64,000 nucleotides of DNA. Source: Begonia masoniana (taxonomy: Eukaryota; Streptophyta; Magnoliopsida; Cucurbitales; Begoniaceae). The stretch is taken from the NCBI GenBank assembly GCA_022432975.1, contig CM039503.1:44348655-44412654 (forward strand), read 5' to 3'. Position numbers and translations under genes: made by a program. The notes below the pieces were generated by a model, which did no database searches, had not been told where the DNA came from, and saw only the letters and a program-made list of their open reading frames with translations. This document shows positions 1 through 10,797 of this stretch, one piece after another. How positions within the stretch are numbered: the first letter of the stretch is position 1; every line of letters starts with the position of its first letter.

Positions 1-175
1 AATATTTTAATTATTTAATGAATGTCGTTTTATACAAATATTTTCTGCTGCAAGTTTTTACGTTTAAGGATCAAATTTTGATTTTTGAGTAAAATTTTAA
101 GATTTTCTCATAATGTCATAGTGTAGTTCAGTATTATGAGTAACGAACCGGGTTTATATAATTCGGGGCGTTACA
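1..175 (+). mobile_element. 3' end of an LTR (fragment)
   Basis: The stretch ends in GGGGCGTTACA at 165-175, the same terminus as the family-B solo LTR that ends at 42461. The rest lies outside the window, so the start and target duplication cannot be seen. It could equally be a chance TTACA end; only the terminus supports the call. Confidence 0.35.
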
Positions 176-788
176 GTTTTGGTGAAGTTTGCAAAGACTT
201 AATGTCATCTCGTGTTATATTGAAATTTGTTTCTGTTTTACTTACTCACAGAAACTTTTATCGTATGCATGAGCATATTAATTCAGCTTACTCATTCAGC
301 ATATTACGATGAGAAAGTCATCTGTTGAGTTATGTGGTAATTAGAAAGTTTTGTGATCTGATTGTGCATCATTTAAGTTCACTGTCTTGCTTTGTTCTTT
401 CTTGTTGTTGCGACAAACACCAAGGATGAACTGCATCATTATTGAGCACCATTGATAACAATGGTATTCTGTTTTATGAACTATTGTGATTTAGCCTGAA
501 GTATCACTATAGTATTCTGCTTCTTCTGGAAAGAAAAATTTTCTCTGTTACATTTCTCTGGTTGTTTATCTTTTATTGTCTGTTGGATATAGGTTACATC
601 TTAGTCTGCGTCATCAATAATAGCTTGCATGATATATGTGGAACGCAAACTTTGATAGCTCTCTTTGTTGAGATATTATTGTTTAACTTGTTTCATTATT
701 TTTCTCCCTGATTAGTTTCCCTTATTATTTTAATCATCTAATTCCTTTGTGGTAAACTTTTAATTCTGATTAAATTACATCCCCTAAA
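176..788. other. AT-rich stretch with no recognisable gene
   Basis: No convincing coding frame, LTR terminus or primer-binding site is visible. It lies just upstream of the gag frame that starts at 789, so it may be the untranslated leader or a decayed 5' LTR of that element. No clear similarity to the presumed 3' LTR at 6355-7257 was seen. Confidence 0.4.
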
Positions 789-1923
789 ATGTTCAATAAT
801 AAGGAAACATACTATAATTATAATCGGTATCTTAATGAACCAAACTATGATTATTTTGATAATTATGAAGGAAGGAAAAATGATAACAGATATTATCAAG
901 AACCTCCTAAGAAAATTCAATCCCCATATTACCAAAATCATCATAAAATAAATGAACCCAACCATAGTTATTATGATGAACCCAAATATTATCTAGAAGA
1001 TCCTTGTGGCAATAAGTATCAATTAAACCACCTTAATGAAAAAAGAATTTCCCAAACATTCAAATATAAATTTCCTACAGAAGAAAACTTAGAGAATAAT
1101 TATGAAGAACACAATATTTCCCCATCTAAAACACCAAACCCGAAAGTTAATACATCTAACTTACAAAAACAATTAGATGATTCAAGCCACAAACTTAAAC
1201 AATGGTTATTGGAGAAAGATTTTGATTATGATTTGCTTAAGAAAACTTCCCCAAATTATTATCAAGATACTTATGAAAGAAGTCCTCAACCGTACCATAG
1301 ATCATCAAATAACCACCCTAATAAGATTTCAATACCTTATTTTAGTGGAAATCCCGAGGAATTAAATGAATGGATAGATGGGATAGAGAAGCCATTTAAG
1401 TTTGATGATTATTCTGAAAAGGGAAAAATTAACGTAGCCTCTAAGAAGTTCACTGGTTATGCTAGCTATTGGTGGGATAATCTTTTGGCGGAAAGAAAGA
1501 GATGGTGAAGATGAAGTTACCACTTGGATGGAGATGAAGAATTTAATGAAAAGGAATTTTGGTCCAAGTAACTACCAACAAGAGTCAAACACTTGGTATC
1601 TTCCTAGAAGACCAAGCTCAACCAAACCACCGCCTACCTTAGAGCCATACTATGATAAGCTTGTGAGGAAGAAACCTTACAAAATAATTGAAAAGAAATG
1701 CTTAGAAGAAAACACCTCAAGTCAAGACCTAGAGCTAGGGATATCAAGTGCCTCCAATGCTTTGGATTTGGACACCTAGCCTCTATATGTCCTAGCAAAC
1801 CTTCAATGAACTTAAGAGAACACACCTCAACAACGAGAACCAAAGCCATTAAATGTTTTCATTGTTTAGAGTTTGGACATGTAGCATTTCTATGCCCTAT
1901 CAAGACCTCAAGGAAATTATTAG
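789..1923 (+). pseudogene. gag polyprotein (frameshifted, split by an LTR insertion)
   Basis: The first frame (789-1508) starts at an ATG and has an Asn/Tyr-rich N-terminus, then a retrotransposon gag core with IPYFSGNPEELNEWIDGIEK and GYASYWWDNLL. Frames shift near 1500 and again near 1700-1780. The last frame carries two CCHC zinc knuckles, CLQCFGFGHLASIC and CFHCLEFGHVAFLC, which in this family bind element RNA during particle assembly. The solo LTR at 1924 interrupts the knuckle frame; removing it with one target-site copy leaves the frame open into the ORF at 4415. With two frameshifts the protein is not expected to be made whole. Confidence 0.75.
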
Positions 1924-2242
1924 TGTAGCGACCCTAAAACTGTACCCTTAATTTTCCCGTATTATTATTTTTTTATCCTTATAAACTTTAAGTTTAACGT
2001 TCAAGTAGAAAACCATTTGAAAATCACTAAATAAAACATATTAAGGTAAAGAAAACTAAAGAAAATAATTATTTAAAACCATAAAACAGAGAAGGAAAAT
2101 CAGCCCAAACAACTGAGGGTAAAAACGACAATCTACCGAGAAAAGCATGGCCGATCGATCGGCCATCTTCAACCGATCAATCGGCTGATTTGCAAAATAG
2201 GGGGCGCGATCGTTCGCCCCCACATTAGGCGATCGATCGCCA

Positions 2243-2267
2243 CACTCTCTGGATTTTCCAGAGAGTG
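2243..2267. other. Conserved LTR hairpin, copy 1
   Basis: An 11-bp perfect inverted repeat CACTCTCTGGA / TCCAGAGAGTG with a 3-base loop. A hairpin occurs at the same relative place in four other family-A LTRs (14679, 36147, 44775, 52182). Confidence 0.8.
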
Positions 2268-3397
2268 GCGACCATAATTGCCGATCGATCACCTCTTTAG
2301 GCGATCGATCGGCAACCTCCTTGGAATCTGAAATTCTAGGGAGTTGCCTCCCTCTTTTCTCTTCTTCCCTGCACATTTTCACTTCATCATTTCCTTCTAA
2401 AACCTCAACATATCATACACACTAAATACCTTTTATAATCATCCACTCTTAAACTACAGACCAACCCCTCGACGTACATACAAAATGAAATAAAATCTCA
2501 TGAAAACGAACTGCGTGGAACCATTTGAAAACCAAACAAAATCTCTAAAAAATTCAGCAATCCAGCAGTTCATTAAACGACAGGTTTAACAAAACATTTT
2601 ATAAAACATCAATCCATTATCTAGATCCAAACAACCTAAAATGTATATAACTATACAAGTTAACCTATCTAATCCACCGTCAGCCAAAAATAACCCAAAC
2701 ACCCTCAAAACTCTTACTTACATCCCCACGGGTCGAAATGCGCACCAACTGCTCAACACACTCCCACGGGCCATCGTTCTTCAACTGATCATTCCTCGGG
2801 TAGAGGGATCTCGTCCTCACCTGTATAATGATCACCTACACCATACAGACAACTATAAGCTAAAGGCACAGCAAGTTTCGTAAATGCAGATGCATGTTGT
2901 GCATATGAGTTCAGAAATCATGCAACATTTTCTTATCATTACGTCGCAGATAGAATGTCATCGAGATCTCAGCCCGCTAAATGGAGAGGGCACATCCGGC
3001 AGTCGGACAACCCTTTCTACCTAGCGGGGGGTACACTCTTACATCCGCATAAAGCCGTGCCTGAGCCCCACCTCGCATGACCAGATAACAGATTACGTAG
3101 ATTCATTTCGTTATAGGCGATGTGGTACTGTGACAAGCCCCTCTCGGCCTTCACAATAGATCGATAGCCCCCTTTCGGGCCACATCTCTTTTCATGAAAA
3201 CGTAGTGCGGAAATTCATTTTCTATGCATAATTGAAAACCATGATGCATGAACAATTACGTGCTTAAAGTAAACATACATCGTACATACCATCAAGACAA
3301 TAAAAGCATAACCTATAAAAGAACTAAGCCTAACTACCCAACCAAAACATTTAAACAAGCAATTCACCAAAGATCCTTGATGCGACTTCGAACGTAC

Positions 3398-3438
3398 GGT
3401 GTAGGCCAATCGGCCATAGTAAGTCACGAGAACTTACC
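3398..3438 (-). promoter_or_regulatory. Conserved splice-donor-like block in LTR
   Basis: On the minus strand GAGGTAAGT is followed about 15 bases on by GGCCGATTGGCCTACACC. The same pair (AGGTAAGT, then GGCCTACAYC) recurs in other LTRs at 15669, 17698, 45763, 53146 and, in the opposite orientation, 39897. The splice-donor role is inference from the match to the plant 5' splice consensus. Confidence 0.55.
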
Positions 3439-4414
3439 TCACGTCCTTTGCAAATTCTAGCTTCATCCACGAGCGTTGTTCACCTAAGGCAAAATTCACA
3501 ACATTTGTCGTTAAAACGAGTTTAAACCATTAAACGTCCAAATTAACAAACCCTTAACTAAAGAAATTTCTTAAAACTCTAAAATACTTCATTGAGGTAT
3601 TTCGTCGAGCATTTCGCGCTCAATATACTAAAACCTCCATTAATGGAGTTTCTAAGTTTTCCAAAATCACGAAAATTCATCAAACCCTAATATTCCACAA
3701 CGAATCGATCAATCTTCATCTAATATGTCCATTATATTCATAAATATAGCGAACCTATCGATTTCAAACTCAAACCGATATTTTTAACAAAACCCTAAAC
3801 GTTTAACTCTATGAAAATCAAAAACTAAAGTCCGAAAACTATAAAACCTTACCTAGAGCGTTGATTAGAGAGTAAAACACGAAGGACGGAAGTCGATCGG
3901 AGAGGAAACGGGCGTTGGCGTCGAAAGAACGGAGAGTAGCAGTGGGAAATCGCCAGAGGTCTTCTGGCGTTCGTGGGAGAGGAGAAAATGAGGGAGGAGA
4001 GAAAATGGTAAGTGTTTTATATTTTGGTTTGCAAATTTACTGTTTTTCCCTTCCTTTGTTTTTATATTAATTTCGTCCTTTGTTTCGTTAATTTAGCTAA
4101 CGATTCGATTTCTCCAAACTTCCTTATTTCTCCAATAACTCCGACTTATTATTTGGGCTTTATTAAAACTGTCCGTTCGCAAAACGGACCTCGTTTACTA
4201 TTTTTACCACAACATTCTTAATATTACGAGAAACACAAAATCTTCGTAATTAGCGTTACAACTTCAAAAATTCTCGTATTTCTTCTAAAATCCTTATTAA
4301 TTATTAGGATCCTAATAACGCTTTTTTTTCGTAAAACAGACTTAATTTAACATCTTTACAAAAATATCCTCATATATTAAAATAACAAGATCCCGTAAAG
4401 AACCGGGTGTTACA

Positions 4415-5662
4415 TTAGAGAATCCTAAGGAAGAAAATAGTGAAGAAAACTTCGAGGAAGAAACTCAAGAAGAAGAACCTACTCCTAGGATAGTCTTTTG
4501 TGATAATTTATATTATTTTGAATGTGACTCCTATGAACAAGATGTAGAAAACCTTGAGGAAAAGCAGATTGATGGAGAAATTGTTTCCTTGGTAGCAAAC
4601 ATAGGAGAAGACTTAGCCATGGATGAACCTTGTAAAAATTCGGTTGATGGAAGTAAAATCAATTTGGTAGAACTACCTATTCCAATCAACCTTGTTAACA
4701 ATTTTAGTGTTTTTGAGCAAGTTGCAGGTCAAACTAAAAGAGAGGACAACAAAGTTATTGCCATAGCTAAAAATTTGAAGGAAAAAATAGATAACAATCT
4801 CAAATCGGCTCATAAAGGTAAATGGATGCAACACATGGTAAAACTAACAAATTCTCTTACACCGAGGTATGTGCCACTAGAAATTTTGATAAATTGGTGT
4901 TTTAGAATTGGATGGATCATAGGCTTGCATGATAATGATTTTTGCTTAAGCTATAATGTTGTTTTGTTACAAATTTTGAAATCTTTTCATATCTTTTGTT
5001 TAAATGTACAAGAAAATAGTGGGTTTAATGTTATTGTTGCTGGTTCTTTAGAGCTTAGTTATATTGACTTTCATGAAACTAAAGAACTTGACTTAATGAT
5101 AGCTAAGCAATGTTATTATGATCATTTTTTGTGCAAAATTGAAATTGATTCATATGTGTTAGAAAAGGAATATTTTTCTATTTTAAGTACTAAGAATAGG
5201 AACAACCTTTGGAGAACCTCATGTCTCTCCAAACCCCTAATGAAAGTTTCCAACCGTGGAACCACAAGTAAGCCAATTGGTATGTCTAATACAAGGTATG
5301 TACCTCTTGAAAATCTAATTGAATGGTTGTTTAAAATTTGTTGGGCGGAGAATTGTTTGAATGGTGGTATTATTTTAATTCCTTGGCATTATGTTTTTAA
5401 ATCTGATCTTTATTTTTCATATATTCTTATTAATATGACTTCATACCATTTTTCCGCATCACTTGGTATTCTTTGTTTTGCATTAATTGGTTACGATGTT
5501 AATTTTGGTTTGGCCAAGCATGATTATGAAATAATGAAGAGAACTAGGAAGAAAGTAACTAAGGGTGAGTCTCATAAAAAAGAGGTAAGCCCTTGGCTCC
5601 GTAGATATACTTTGGTATTTGAAATGAAGTTTAGCTTGATTGAATTTACACGCCTTAAATAA
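4415..5662 (+). CDS. Uncharacterised ORF replacing pol in the gag-bearing element
   Basis: The frame is open from the LTR insertion junction to the stop at 5662 (about 415 codons) and continues the gag knuckle frame; the first internal ATG is at 4589. It opens with an acidic Glu-rich stretch, common after gag knuckles in Ty3 elements. After that no protease, RT, RNase H or integrase motif is visible. Seen inside: an imperfect internal duplication, RYVPLEILINWCFRIGW near 4865 and RYVPLENLIEWLFKICW near 5294, and a Lys/Arg-rich end. I do not recognise the family. It may be captured host sequence, or an env-like or otherwise element-specific ORF; no function is proposed. Confidence 0.55.
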   Translation, partial: LENPKEENSEENFEEETQEEEPTPRIVFCDNLYYFECDSYEQDVENLEEKQIDGEIVSLVANIGEDLAMDEPCKNSVDGSKINLVELPIPINLVNNFSVFEQVAGQTKREDNKVIAIAKNLKEKIDNNLKSAHKGKWMQHMVKLTNSLTPRYVPLEILINWCFRIGWIIGLHDNDFCLSYNVVLLQILKSFHIFCLNVQENSGFNVIVAGSLELSYIDFHETKELDLMIAKQCYYDHFLCKIEIDSYVLEKEYFSILSTKNRNNLWRTSCLSKPLMKVSNRGTTSKPIGMSNTRYVPLENLIEWLFKICWAENCLNGGIILIPWHYVFKSDLYFSYILINMTSYHFSASLGILCFALIGYDVNFGLAKHDYEIMKRTRKKVTKGESHKKEVSPWLRRYTLVFEMKFSLIEFTRLK

Positions 5663-5668
5663 ATCAAA

Positions 5669-6256
5669 TTGATGAATTTAATACATATAGATCCTTGTAA
5701 TGTTGTTAATTGGTGGTCATACACTAGTATTATCCCAAACTTCGTTTTGTTTGTGAATGGCTTGAAATTATTGGATGATAGTTTCATTTGTTTTCGGAAT
5801 TTTGATGAGAGACTTAATTTTTACTTCGAGACATACTTTGAACGAATAGGAATTGGTACCACAGTTTTGAGTAAAATTATTTGGTGTCTATCCTTGATGA
5901 GAGATCTCTCTAATTGCATTTATTTATCTGAGAACCAATTACATGTTCTTATTTGTTGTGCACTCTCTTTGATAACCTTGCTTGGAATTTGTCTTAAAAA
6001 GGATTCGATTTATTTGCTAGCCTCATTCGTACTTATTGTCTTCGTGCAACTTGTTGTACACTTGGAACATATCTCTTTTTGGGCTTCTTTGCGTAACTTA
6101 TCTATTAGAGAAGATGACAACAACCGAACGGGGGAACCCCTGAATTTGAGGACAAATCCTCAACTACCCTGGGAGGATGATACGCTATGGGAAAGCCGGC
6201 CAGACCCATGGCCGAATTTTATTTCTAACTTCTTTGTTCAGTGCTTTGGTCAATAG
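5669..6256 (+). CDS. Uncharacterised hydrophobic ORF ending in a pol-like tail
   Basis: It starts 7 bases after the previous stop, in another frame, so it may be its continuation after a frameshift. It has two adjacent hydrophobic segments (LHVLICCALSLITLLGICL near 5940 and IYLLASFVLIVFVQLVVHL near 6007) that could be membrane-spanning. The C-terminal part contains LNLRTNPQLPWEDDT, resembling the tail of plant CRM-like polyproteins. A second copy of that tail (LDLRKNP, stop, GEDDT) lies about 180 bp downstream at 6319-6363. No homologue is recognised. Confidence 0.45.
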   Translation: MMNLIHIDPCNVVNWWSYTSIIPNFVLFVNGLKLLDDSFICFRNFDERLNFYFETYFERIGIGTTVLSKIIWCLSLMRDLSNCIYLSENQLHVLICCALSLITLLGICLKKDSIYLLASFVLIVFVQLVVHLEHISFWASLRNLSIREDDNNRTGEPLNLRTNPQLPWEDDTLWESRPDPWPNFISNFFVQCFGQ

Positions 6257-6346
6257 GATGGTGTCCACGCAAGAGTAAAGTCCAACCTTCAAGACAACCT
6301 CGAGACGAGTCAAACACTGGATTTGAGGAAAAATCCTTAATCACCT

Positions 6347-7257
6347 GGAGAGGATGATACGCCTACGAAGCCTATCCATCGATCACAAACCCAGGTAAGT
6401 AATTTGACCAATTTATCGTATAACCGGTTTGTCATTTTTTTAGGAAAATACCATCTTAAAGTATGGAGAATGAGCTTGATAAGAGAAAGCAACGGGCTAA
6501 AAGGAGTGTCGCATCGATCGAGAAAATGGCGCAAACAACTAGAAGAAAACCGGGCATCAAAAGACCAAACAACAACTGAACTGGTCAGCAATGAGCCAAG
6601 TTAAAAAAAAGCTAGGCAGCAGCAAAGAACCCAAACATCAGGGAACCGGGCAACACCTGAGTGAATCGGGCAGCAAGGTTGCTCCTATGTGGCCGAGAGT
6701 GACGACGCTCCAACGGCTATATCGTCGCCAACAGCTATTTTTCGTTGATGAAGTTTTTCCTTTTCTATTTTCTTCTAGAAGCTCTCAATCATTCATATGA
6801 CTATTTCTCTTTGTTCTGAATACTTTGTAATGATCTTTGGATCAATGGAATTATAGTGAAGTTTGTTCTTCAATTTTCAGAAGTGTTCATCGTCGAAACC
6901 TTCTCTGTTCGGTGCGTAATATCCGAACGTCCGGTGTTTCCCTTCAGTGCGTTATAACCGAATAGATTCACCATTGGTCTCTGCCACCAGAGATGGATTC
7001 TTCGGTGCGTCATATCCGAAATTCACTCACGATTGTCAGACAAAGCAATTTCCACTTTCGACGGTGCTGAGATTGCTAATCGGCCGACAGTGACTTTCCA
7101 CCCTACTTTATCCATTCCATCGGAGACCACTGAGTAAGTCCTGCAAGATTTTACTCGAACCCACCTCCATCCCACCTTGATTCCATTCTCGTTACTTCAC
7201 CATTCTATTTTTTCTGTTATTTAGGGTGTTTTGCCTAAAACCGAAACACCAAAAGTT
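6347..7257 (+). mobile_element. Polypurine tract and presumed 3' LTR of the element at 789
   Basis: GGAGAGGA at 6347-6354 is followed by TGATACGCC, the expected layout of a polypurine tract abutting a 3' LTR. The stretch holds no convincing gene. Near 6810-6860 it has a GTAATGATCTTTGG-type U-rich region that may hold the RNA 3' end. Three copies of a GGTGCGTNATATCCGAA-like motif occur at about 6910, 6945 and 7000. The LTR end is not recognised, and the boundary with the copia fragment near 7257 is approximate. Confidence 0.45.
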
Positions 7258-7271
7258 TGCTGATCGTTTTG

Positions 7272-7715
7272 TTAGGTTCTGCTTGCACCTTGTTCCTGCT
7301 TAACGATAGATTTGCAGGTCCAAAGTGTATCACAAAGTTCAAGTACTTCTTTTATGAAGAGCTTAGATTTTTTCTTGCATGGCAGATAAGCAATGCGGAT
7401 ATTTAGAGGCTTGTAAAAATATTTTTCGTTCGAAGGTAGTTTAGTGGAAAGGGCCTTTGGTTTAAAAATACCGCATTTTTCTCTGGTTCTCATAGGATGC
7501 TCATTAATGACGGGTGAAGAAGAGGTTGGTGTTGGGATAGTCAATGGCGGAATTGGGGAGGAAGAGTGGTTAATATAAGTGTGAGAATATGAAGAGGGGG
7601 AAGGAGAGTAGTTTGTAGGAGCTGGAGTAGAGGAAGGTGTGAGAGTAGATATCGGAGAAGAATCGGTGTGATGCTTAGGAAAAAATGAAAAAGACATATA
7701 GGGTATTGACAACAA
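7272..7715 (-). pseudogene. copia linker between integrase and reverse transcriptase
   Basis: A Pro/Ser/Thr-rich stretch is followed by HPMRTREKCGIFKPK, which matches the conserved HPMxTRxKxGIxKPK block at the start of copia RT. The frame then degenerates and ends before any RT catalytic motif, so the polyprotein is broken here. Confidence 0.65.
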
Positions 7716-8135
7716 GAAATGAGTTAGTTGTCAGAGTGATTTGTTTAAGGACGAGAAAAGGAAGCTGGTTTCTACAAAGTTGACATTACTAGAAAAGTAT
7801 ATTTTATTGGACTGAGGATCTAAGCATATGGAGCCTTTGTGTTGTGGACTGGGACCTAAGAAGACACATAGGAGTGAACGTGGTTGTAGTTTATGGGAAT
7901 TGAAAGGTCAAAGAAAGGGAAAGCACAAACAGCCAAAAATCCGCAGCGATGAATATTCTAAAATAGAACCAAACAAACATTCAAAAGGAGATTTATGCTG
8001 GAGGATAAGAGTGGGTAACAAATTTATTATGGTAGTAGTTGTGGCAAGAGCATAAGACCAGAAGTGGTGAGGGACGGAGGACTGAAATAATAGTGCTGGA
8101 CCAGTTTCAACAACATGGCAATTTTTTCGTTCTGC

Positions 8136-8651
8136 TCAACCATTTTGATTGGGAGTATATGGACATGAGACAGTGAAAAATACCAAGAGACTGAAATAAC
8201 GTAGAGAGAGATTGGAACTCTCCACCCCAATCCTACTGAACCATTTTGATATCAACACCAAATTGAGTAGAAACAAATTTATGGAAGTGCTGGAAACAGT
8301 GTAAACTTCACTTTTTAATTTCAAAGGAAACAACCAAGTAAAACGAGTATAATCGTCAACAAATAACACAAAATAATGTGCACTAGTAATATATTTTATA
8401 GGAGACGGACCCCAGACATCGGTATGTACAATATCAAAAGGAGAACTAGCATGTGAACTAAAATTTTGAAAAGGTAAATGATGAGATTTACTCATCTGAC
8501 ATGCAACACATACATAAGAAACATCTATTGTGTAAACTAGACTATTACATAAGCGTAAAACATGCTTCAAAACAAAGGGATTCAGGTGGTCTAACCGGGA
8601 ATGCCAAAAATGGGGAGGGCCACTGGCCGGAGCAGGCAGCCAAGCCGACAA
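8136..8651 (-). pseudogene. copia GAG-pre-integrase and integrase N-terminal part
   Basis: It has the zinc-binding HHCC region (HSRLDHLNPFVLKHV ... CVACQMSKSHHLPF) followed by the integrase core start HTDVWGPSPI and YFVLFVDDYTRFTWLFPL, which supplies the first two catalytic Asp positions. It ends with PYTPNQNG; in copia the catalytic Glu normally sits soon after this block, and no continuation is in frame. The upstream protease fragment is in another frame, so there is a frameshift near 8600. Confidence 0.8.
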
Positions 8652-9245
8652 AGATCATCGAACCGGTGGGACCGATGGAATGTGATAGAGCCCATCAACC
8701 AGGAAACCACGAAGGAGTACTTGACGAGAAATCGATCATTGACAAAAAAATAGGAAGAACAAAATTCAACAAAAACAGAGCTGTCTCTGCACAATTTTAC
8801 AACGCTAATGAGATTATGAGACATTAGTGGAGTGTGACACACTGTGTGCGATTGGAGAGATCGACAAGCGGTATTGATAGTAACAGAACTAGTTTGAGAA
8901 ATGGGAAGAAGCTTACCGTCAGCAGTGGCTACTTGAGTAGCGCCGGAGTATGGTTGAGGCTGGTGTAGCACTGAGAAAAGTAGAGTGAAATGGTTGGTCG
9001 CACCAGAGTCGAGAAGCCACGGTACGACAAGATCGGAGGCTTCAGGTGACGGTAAAATTCTTGCGGCATTAGCTTGCGGGAAGGAGATGGGTGAGGAAGA
9101 TGGTTGGCTGGTGTGGGTCGGGGGAGGACTGAAGGAGGGGTGTGGGTAGTGGTGGGTTGGGGCATGGCTTATGTAAGAATGATTAAGCATGTGATAACAG
9201 CCCAAGGCCGAGTGACCCACTTTATTGCATATCTGACATCGGGGC
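8591..9245 (-). pseudogene. copia zinc knuckle and protease region
   Basis: A CCHC knuckle CQICNKVGHSALGC sits at about 9187-9235. It is followed by a Pro/His/Ser-rich spacer and the copia protease motif WLLDSGATNHFT, with Asp-Ser-Gly as the active site. Further on comes the HNLISVVKLC block that leads into the GAG-pre-integrase domain. The frame goes wrong towards 8600 before the HHCC region. Confidence 0.8.
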
Positions 9246-9359
9246 TTGGATCAGGGCAGACAACAATTTGATGGTTGGTGAGACTGCATTTTGGTGACGT
9301 CCAAATTGGAAATTGGGACGGGTGAAACTATGTTGGAACGGCCGAGGTGCCCATCCCAG

Positions 9360-10080
9360 TCAGAAAGAACGTTGGATGACCAAATTTGCTTGAACCTGGC
9401 TTGGCATTGGGAAAGAGACAACTGGATTCTGTTTCTCTAAACAAAAATCGTAGCTTTGAAGAAGACTATGTACCTCTTCCAGTGGAGGTTGATCAAACCG
9501 GTTAGTGATGGCGGTGACGAAGGGATTATACTCACTACCCCGACATCCAAGAAAATAAATCATCTGGTCGCGGTAAGAGATCGGTTCTCTGACGGCCGCT
9601 GAAGTATTACGAGTTTCTAAATATAACAGGCCACCGAGATGTCCTCTTTGGATAAGGAATGAAGCTGCATCCGGAGATCAGTAATTCTCCCCAGGGAAGA
9701 AGAGGCGAACATCAGTGCGAGGGCAAATCAGACCTCACTGGCAGTGGTGAAAACAATGATTTGTGGCGGTAATTCTTCAGACAGGGAGGAGAACAACCAG
9801 CTCATAATGAGCCAATTGTAGCGTTGGCAGAGGGTATACTTGGGGTTGATCTCATTCGAGAGGGAGTCCAGAAATTGAGGGGTGGCAGATAGGATCCATC
9901 CATAATGTTATCTATGTCGTTTGCGATAACAACATTTAGTAGTTGAGCCTTCCATACGAAATAGTTTCTGCTATCTAGCTTGACAGTGAGCGTCTGATTC
10001 ACTGAGGGGAACAGATTAAGAGGAGAGGACAAGGTAACAGCAGATGGGGAGGAGGGAATCGTTGAGCTAGGCGACGCCAT
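9360..10080 (-). pseudogene. copia gag (two fragments)
   Basis: The N-terminal part (9802-10080) starts with an ATG next to the primer-binding site and has VKLDSRNYFVWKAQLLNVV, the usual start of plant copia gag. The C-terminal part (9360-9563) has FLGCRGSEYNPFVTAI and EEVHSLLQSYDFCLEKQ, the UBN2-type capsid region. The piece between them is frameshifted. Confidence 0.75.
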
Positions 10081-10085
10081 CTATT

Positions 10086-10098
10086 GGCTTGGATACCA
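10086..10098 (-). other. Primer-binding site of the copia element
   Basis: On the minus strand it reads TGGTATCCAAGCC, close to the plant initiator-Met tRNA complement TGGTATCAGAGCC. It lies between the LTR end and the gag start. Confidence 0.7.
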
Positions 10099-10108
10099 CG
10101 ATAAGGTT

Positions 10109-10186
10109 TGTAAAACTTGAGATTTGCTGAAGAATTGATATTCAGAGGAGGAAGAAAGAGGTAATGAAAATGGCGGTGCAGAGGAA

Positions 10187-10224
<38 letters not shown>

Positions 10225-10357
10225 GTAAAATGATGATTTCTGTTCTTCTTACCATTTCATTTTGAAAACTGATACTTACATACTCTGCAGAGGAAGCACA
10301 ATTTACAAACTCAACTATACAAACTGAACTTGAACGGTAATAAACAGTACTCTAACA
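10109..10357 (-). mobile_element. 5' LTR of the copia element
   Basis: On the minus strand it begins TGTTAGAGTACTG and ends at TACA, ten bases before the primer-binding site. At 249 bp it fits short-LTR copia lineages. It contains a (GA)n microsatellite at about 10188-10217. No matching 3' LTR is in the window. Confidence 0.6.
10188..10217. repeat. (GA)n microsatellite
   Basis: About 15 perfect GA repeats within the copia LTR. Confidence 0.95.
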
Positions 10358-10600
10358 CTCCTTGTCCAAACACCAAAGTTTTTAGCTTAGATTTCTTCTA
10401 TGAAACGGTCGAGAGAGAGACCACAAAGGAAGAAATTCCACAGAGGAGGAAGAGAAATTTGAGGCTAGAGAGAGGGAGAGACAATGGGGAGAGAATCCAA
10501 GAGAGGGAGTTAAATGGGGAAAGAATTTTCATCCTCTGGGCGTAATGCTCGAGGAAGGAAATCTTCTAAAACTTTCCTTCTGCAATATTTTTTTTTTAAG
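10358..10600. other. Purine-rich stretch, nothing recognised
   Basis: GAGAGA-rich DNA with no coding frame or LTR end that I can support. It lies between the copia LTR and the start of the next LTR-like region. Confidence 0.4.
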
Positions 10601-10797
10601 TTACTAAATTATTGAATTATTATGATATTTGAAAATATTCTTGATAAGGGATATTTTGTTATTCTAACTGGTGAGTTTAAGTCTTTCTAGTTAACGATAA
10701 AACTCATAGGATTTAGATAAAAATGTATGTGAAAAACAACTTAAGGAACCGAGAGCTCAAGGTATCAACCTCATGACTAAATTCAGAAACTTACATA

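Larger units (their letters stand above)
1924..4414 (-). mobile_element. Solo LTR, family A copy 1
   Basis: It runs from TGTAGCGACCC to CCGGGTGTTACA, the terminal pattern of Tekay/Del-like plant LTRs, with no internal region. Transcriptional orientation is taken as minus because related copies carry TATAAAA-like boxes on that strand and because the gag-only element at 13511 has the same polarity. ATTAG occurs at 1919-1923 and 4414-4418; the second copy shares one base with the LTR end, so either the duplication is 4 bp or one A was lost. The insertion splits a formerly continuous gag frame. A solo LTR normally arises by recombination between the two LTRs of a full element. Confidence 0.85.
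789..7257 (+). mobile_element. Non-autonomous Ty3/gypsy element: gag plus uncharacterised ORF, no polymerase
   Basis: Seen: a gag with two zinc knuckles, an acidic stretch, about 600 codons of open frame with no protease, reverse transcriptase or integrase motif, then LNLRTNPQLPWEDDT. That last piece resembles the C-terminal tail of plant CRM-like polyproteins, and the CRM-like copy here has LRSNPLSRGKDDTP before its LTR. A purine tract (6347-6354) is followed by TGATACGCC at 6355, close to TGACACACC at the 3' LTR of that CRM-like element. Inference: a CRM-related element whose pol was replaced by other sequence. The 5' LTR was not found, and the right end at about 7257 is the junction with a copia fragment. 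A solo LTR (1924-4414) interrupts it. Confidence 0.6.
7258..10357 (-). mobile_element. Truncated Ty1/copia element (minus strand)
   Basis: Reading leftwards from 10357: a 249-bp LTR (10109-10357), a primer-binding site (10086-10098), gag, a CCHC knuckle, protease, GAG-pre-integrase, an integrase core, and the Ser/Pro/Thr-rich linker that precedes RT in copia polyproteins. RT, RNase H and the 3' LTR are missing. The short LTR and the VKLDSRNYFVWKAQL-type gag fit the Ale/Retrofit type, but that assignment is tentative. Frameshifts throughout mark it as dead. Confidence 0.8.
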
